A stretch of DNA of 34,210 nt from Prevotellaceae bacterium (lineage in GTDB: Bacteria; Bacteroidota; Bacteroidia; Bacteroidales; UBA932). Both the position numbers and the translations under genes were made by a program. The stretch lies in contig JAISLK010000056.1 in the NCBI GenBank assembly GCA_031290935.1, forward strand, positions 1 through 34,210. The letters run 5' to 3'. The notes below the pieces were generated by a model. The model searched no databases and was not told where the DNA came from. It worked only from the letters and a program-made list of their open reading frames with translations. Positions 31,532 to 34,210 of the stretch are shown piece after piece (positions within the stretch are counted from its first letter, which is position 1; the number at the start of each line of letters is the position of its first letter).

Positions 31532-33877
31532 ATGAAACGCAGCATACTCTTTGCCGGAATCCTGTTAACAGGCCTGGCCGGCTTCCTCCTGCCGCCCGTT
31601 TCTTTTAAACAGGAATGCTTTTCTACCACCATGACCGGCGCAGAAGGGCAGCTGCTGGGAGCGCGGATTGCCGCCGACGGACAATGGCGCTTCCCTCCCG
31701 GCGGCGCCCTCCCCCACCCTTACAAGGTTGCGCTCGTAACATTTGAAGACAGGCGTTTCTATTACCACCCCGGCGTAGATGCGCTCGCTATTGGACGGGC
31801 GCTGGCCACCAATATCAAAAATAAAAAAATACTGGAAGGCGGGAGCACCCTCAGCATGCAAACCATCCGCCTGATGCGCAAAGGCAAAGCGCGGACGCTA
31901 TGGGAAAAATGCATCGAAGCGGCGCTCGCCGTCCGCCTGGAAACACATTACTCAAAAGACGAAATTCTGGCACTGTACGCGCAGCATGCCCCTTTCGGCG
32001 GAAATGCAGTAGGCATTGACGCCGCCGCATGGCGTTATTTCGGGCACCCGGCAAGCGACTTGTCATGGGGCGAAGCTGCCACCCTCGCCGTCCTCCCCAA
32101 CGCCCCGGGACTAATACACCCGGGGCGCAACCGGAAACAGCTCCTCGACAAGCGCAACAAGCTGCTGGCGCGGTTATGCGCCCGGGGACATTTCCCCAAA
32201 GAAGATTTGGCGCCGGCACAAAGCGAACCCCTGCCCGACGCCCCCCTGCCCCTGCCGGCAGAAGCCCCGCACCTCCTCGAAAGACTGGCGAAAACAATGG
32301 AAGGAACAAACATCCGTACCACTATCCGGCACGACCTGCAGCAGCGCGTTACCGAAACCGTCAACCGGCACGCCGGACGCCTGCGCGGAAACAGCGTACA
32401 TAACATGGCGGCGCTCATCATCGACAACGAAACACAATGCGTAATTGCCTACGCCGGCAACGCCGCCGGCAGCGGCAGCCGGGGCGGGCAGGTGGACATG
32501 ATTACCGCCCCGAGAAGCACCGGCAGCATCCTCAAACCACTCCTCTATGCTGCCATGATAGACGAAGGACGCCTGCTGCCGGACATGCTGGTGCCGGATG
32601 TACCGACTTACATCAGCGGATTTGCACCGCAGAACTACGACAAAACATTTAGCGGCGCAGTAGCCGCCCACCGGGCGCTGGAACGCTCACTCAACATCCC
32701 GGCCGTCCTCCTCCTCCAGGAATACGGCGTAGAACGCTTTCACGCCCTCCTCCAGAAAGCGGGACTGACAACCATCCTCTACCCGCCCCCGCATTACGGC
32801 CTCTCGCTCATCCTCGGCGGCGCAGAAGTTACCCTCTCCGATATTACCGGCGTATACGCCGCCATGGCACGCACGCTCCATCACTTCGCCCAGCGCAGCG
32901 GGCAATACAGCCCGGACGACTGGCGCCCCCCCCTGCTGACACCCGGAGACACCGCCGCCACCTCCCCCGCACCGCTGCAACCCGGCGGCATAATAAGCGC
33001 CGCCGCCTGCTGGCAAATCTTCAACTCCCTCGCCGAAGTCAACCGCCCCGAAGGCGAAGAAGAATGGCGACGCTTCCCTTCCTCCCGAAAAATAGCCTGG
33101 AAAACCGGCACCAGCTTCGGAAACCGCGACGCCTGGGCCGTTGGCGTGACCCCGCAATATACCATCGGCGTATGGGCCGGCAATGCCTCCGGCGAAGGCC
33201 GCCCCCTGCTCACCGGCGTTGCCGCCGCCGCACCGGCACTGTTTGAACTCTTCAACCTCCTCCCCCCCACCACATGGTTCTCACAACCCTGCGACGAAAT
33301 GACCCGCGCCCCCCTCTGCCGGCAAAGCGGACACAGAGCCACCGAATACTGCACCGGCGTCGACACCCTCTGGATTGCCAACAGCGGCCGCGACACCCCC
33401 CCCTGCCCCTACCACATACTCATACACCTCGACCGCACGGAACGCTTCCGCGTAACCGCCGACTGCGAAGACCCCTGCCGGATAATACCCAAACCCTGGT
33501 TTGTACTCCCGCCCGTACAGGAATATTTTTACAGAAACACCAGCCACTCCTACAAACAGCTGCCCCCGTTCCACCCCGGCTGCCTCTCCCCCGTACCGCC
33601 CGCGCAACAGCGCACGATGGATTTACTCTACCCGCAAAACGCCTTCCGCATCGTCCTTGCCCGCCAAATGAACGGCACCACAGGACAATTAATAATGCAG
33701 GCCGCCCACCGGCGCGCCGGCGCCACTATCTACTGGCACCTCGACAAGCAGTACCTCGGCGCCACCCGCCCCCCACACCAGATGCCCGCTGCCCCCTCCG
33801 AAGGCAAACATACCCTGACGCTCGTCGACAGCGAAGGAAACACACTCTCCAACTACTTTTACGTAGATGGAAATTAA
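31532..33877 (+). CDS. pbpC: Penicillin-binding protein 1C PbpC
   Basis: The 781-residue protein has an N-terminal membrane anchor (residues 5-22). The glycosyltransferase domain contains FEDRRFYYHPG (catalytic Glu72) and GGSTLSMQTIRL. The transpeptidase domain has Ser332-x-x-Lys335 in STGSILKP, Ser386-Leu-Asn388 and Lys524-Thr-Gly-Thr. A C-terminal domain (about 690-781) is of the BiPBP_C type seen in PBP1C. All catalytic residues are in place. PBP1C polymerises and cross-links peptidoglycan but is not the main enzyme of cell growth; the pairing with alpha-2-macroglobulin suggests wall repair under attack, an inference. From about 31.9 kb the plus strand becomes very C-rich, so the codons here end mainly in C. 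Confidence 0.95.
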   Translation: MKRSILFAGILLTGLAGFLLPPVSFKQECFSTTMTGAEGQLLGARIAADGQWRFPPGGALPHPYKVALVTFEDRRFYYHPGVDALAIGRALATNIKNKKILEGGSTLSMQTIRLMRKGKARTLWEKCIEAALAVRLETHYSKDEILALYAQHAPFGGNAVGIDAAAWRYFGHPASDLSWGEAATLAVLPNAPGLIHPGRNRKQLLDKRNKLLARLCARGHFPKEDLAPAQSEPLPDAPLPLPAEAPHLLERLAKTMEGTNIRTTIRHDLQQRVTETVNRHAGRLRGNSVHNMAALIIDNETQCVIAYAGNAAGSGSRGGQVDMITAPRSTGSILKPLLYAAMIDEGRLLPDMLVPDVPTYISGFAPQNYDKTFSGAVAAHRALERSLNIPAVLLLQEYGVERFHALLQKAGLTTILYPPPHYGLSLILGGAEVTLSDITGVYAAMARTLHHFAQRSGQYSPDDWRPPLLTPGDTAATSPAPLQPGGIISAAACWQIFNSLAEVNRPEGEEEWRRFPSSRKIAWKTGTSFGNRDAWAVGVTPQYTIGVWAGNASGEGRPLLTGVAAAAPALFELFNLLPPTTWFSQPCDEMTRAPLCRQSGHRATEYCTGVDTLWIANSGRDTPPCPYHILIHLDRTERFRVTADCEDPCRIIPKPWFVLPPVQEYFYRNTSHSYKQLPPFHPGCLSPVPPAQQRTMDLLYPQNAFRIVLARQMNGTTGQLIMQAAHRRAGATIYWHLDKQYLGATRPPHQMPAAPSEGKHTLTLVDSEGNTLSNYFYVDGN

Positions 33878-33980
33878 CCGCACGGATTTAAACGCGCCCC
33901 GGCAGCCGCGGCATTTGCCGCAGCCGCTCCGCCACTCCCCGGTACATCACTGAAGAATCTTTCATACCGGGAACCAAACC
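33878..33980. other. Intergenic spacer after pbpC
   Basis: This 100-base spacer has a small hairpin (GCGGCA-TT-TGCCGC at 33908-33921) without a T tail. A minus-strand frame passes through it into the repeat array and could be the end of a gene to the right, but nothing in it is recognisable. It might also hold the transcription stop of the pbpC operon. Confidence 0.4.
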
Positions 33981-34210
33981 TTCGACACTAAGAAGCAAAT
34001 GTTCGACACTAAGAAGCAAATGTTTGACACCAAGAAGCAAATGTTCGACACTAAGAAGCAAATGTTCGGCACTAAGAAGCAAATGTTCGACACTAAGAAG
34101 CAAATGTTCGGCACTAAGAAGCAAATGTTCGACACTAAGAAGCAAATGTTCGACACTAAGAAGCAAATGTTCGACACTAAGAAGCAAATGTTCGACACTA
34201 AGAAGCAAAT
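33981..34210 (+). repeat. 21-bp tandem array, at least 11 units, running off the window
   Basis: Eleven head-to-tail 21-bp units begin at 33981; the last is cut by the window end. The main unit starts TTCGACACTAAG and ends AAGCAAATG. Unit 3 (34023) differs at two positions (TTTGACACC) and units 5 and 7 at one (TTCGGCAC); the others are identical. Two frames on each strand stay open because the unit is 7 codons long, so the open frames do not show that it is coding. No spacers occur, so it is not a CRISPR array. Confidence 0.95.

Noticed and set aside
33888-34208. A minus-strand frame with a seven-residue repeat (LLLSVEH)
   Set aside because: A 21-bp repeat with no stop in a given frame gives such ORFs automatically, and two frames are open on each strand. 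It could be the end of a real gene from the right, but nothing here shows it.
33981-34210. Possible CRISPR array
   Set aside because: The units are directly abutting with no unique spacers, and no cas gene is present.

Overview
The window looks like a piece of a chromosome from the Bacteroidota, most likely the order Bacteroidales. Almost every gene start is preceded by the Bacteroidota sigma-factor -7 box (TAnnTTTG, usually TATCTTTG). A type IX secretion gene (porG) and a protein with a C-terminal type IX sorting domain are present. The neighbour order nadK-porG-uppS and the families TamL and DUF4254 are typical of the phylum. I cannot name the genus from the sequence alone. The content is mostly core metabolism and envelope biogenesis. 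I see no transposase, integrase, phage gene or CRISPR array.

Layout. 0-5 kb: thiL (thiamine phosphate kinase) diverges from marC and a YidE/AspT-like transporter; a tRNA-His and a secreted Ntn-hydrolase (C45-like) lie on the minus strand. 5.06-5.70 kb is a gene-free stretch packed with short tandem repeats. 5.7-13.6 kb: proC is convergent with a minus-strand run that reads prenyl synthase, DUF4254, tamL, gamma-carbonic anhydrase-like, nadK, porG, uppS, which joins isoprenoid carrier synthesis and outer-membrane assembly. 13.6-18.4 kb: a plus-strand export operon (HlyD-type adaptor, MacB-type permease, TolC-type channel) with no ATPase gene beside it. 18.4-18.7 kb: two tRNA-Ser genes and a perfect-palindrome terminator. 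18.9-23.6 kb: gcvP, an arginine deiminase and a SpoU-type RNA methyltransferase. 24-26 kb: a type IX cargo protein of unknown function and a TauE/SafE-type permease. 26-33.9 kb: an alpha-2-macroglobulin with intact thioester motif, followed 15 bases later by penicillin-binding protein 1C, a well-known pair. The right edge runs into a 21-bp tandem array that continues past the window.

How it fits together: envelope construction is the common theme. Undecaprenyl diphosphate synthase and a long-chain prenyl synthase make lipid carriers or quinone tails, TamL and PorG act in the outer membrane, PBP1C and alpha-2-macroglobulin act on or guard the periplasm, and the HlyD/MacB/TolC set exports an unknown substrate.

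The most unusual signals are not genes. (1) Intergenic DNA carries many tandem repeats with a 7-bp unit or a 21-bp (3x7) unit, some supplying the start codon and first codons of uppS and trmH. (2) At about 11.6-15.8 kb, and again at about 31.9-33.9 kb, the plus strand is strongly C-rich and G-poor; in the first block this holds whichever way the genes point. (3) A 4-copy 23-bp array is built on a 17-bp inverted repeat. (4) The tRNA-His acceptor stem has two mismatches and overlaps the stop codon of the convergent transporter gene. (5) ThiL has lost a conserved Thr-Asp pair at its metal site. I did not find a clear new multi-gene system.
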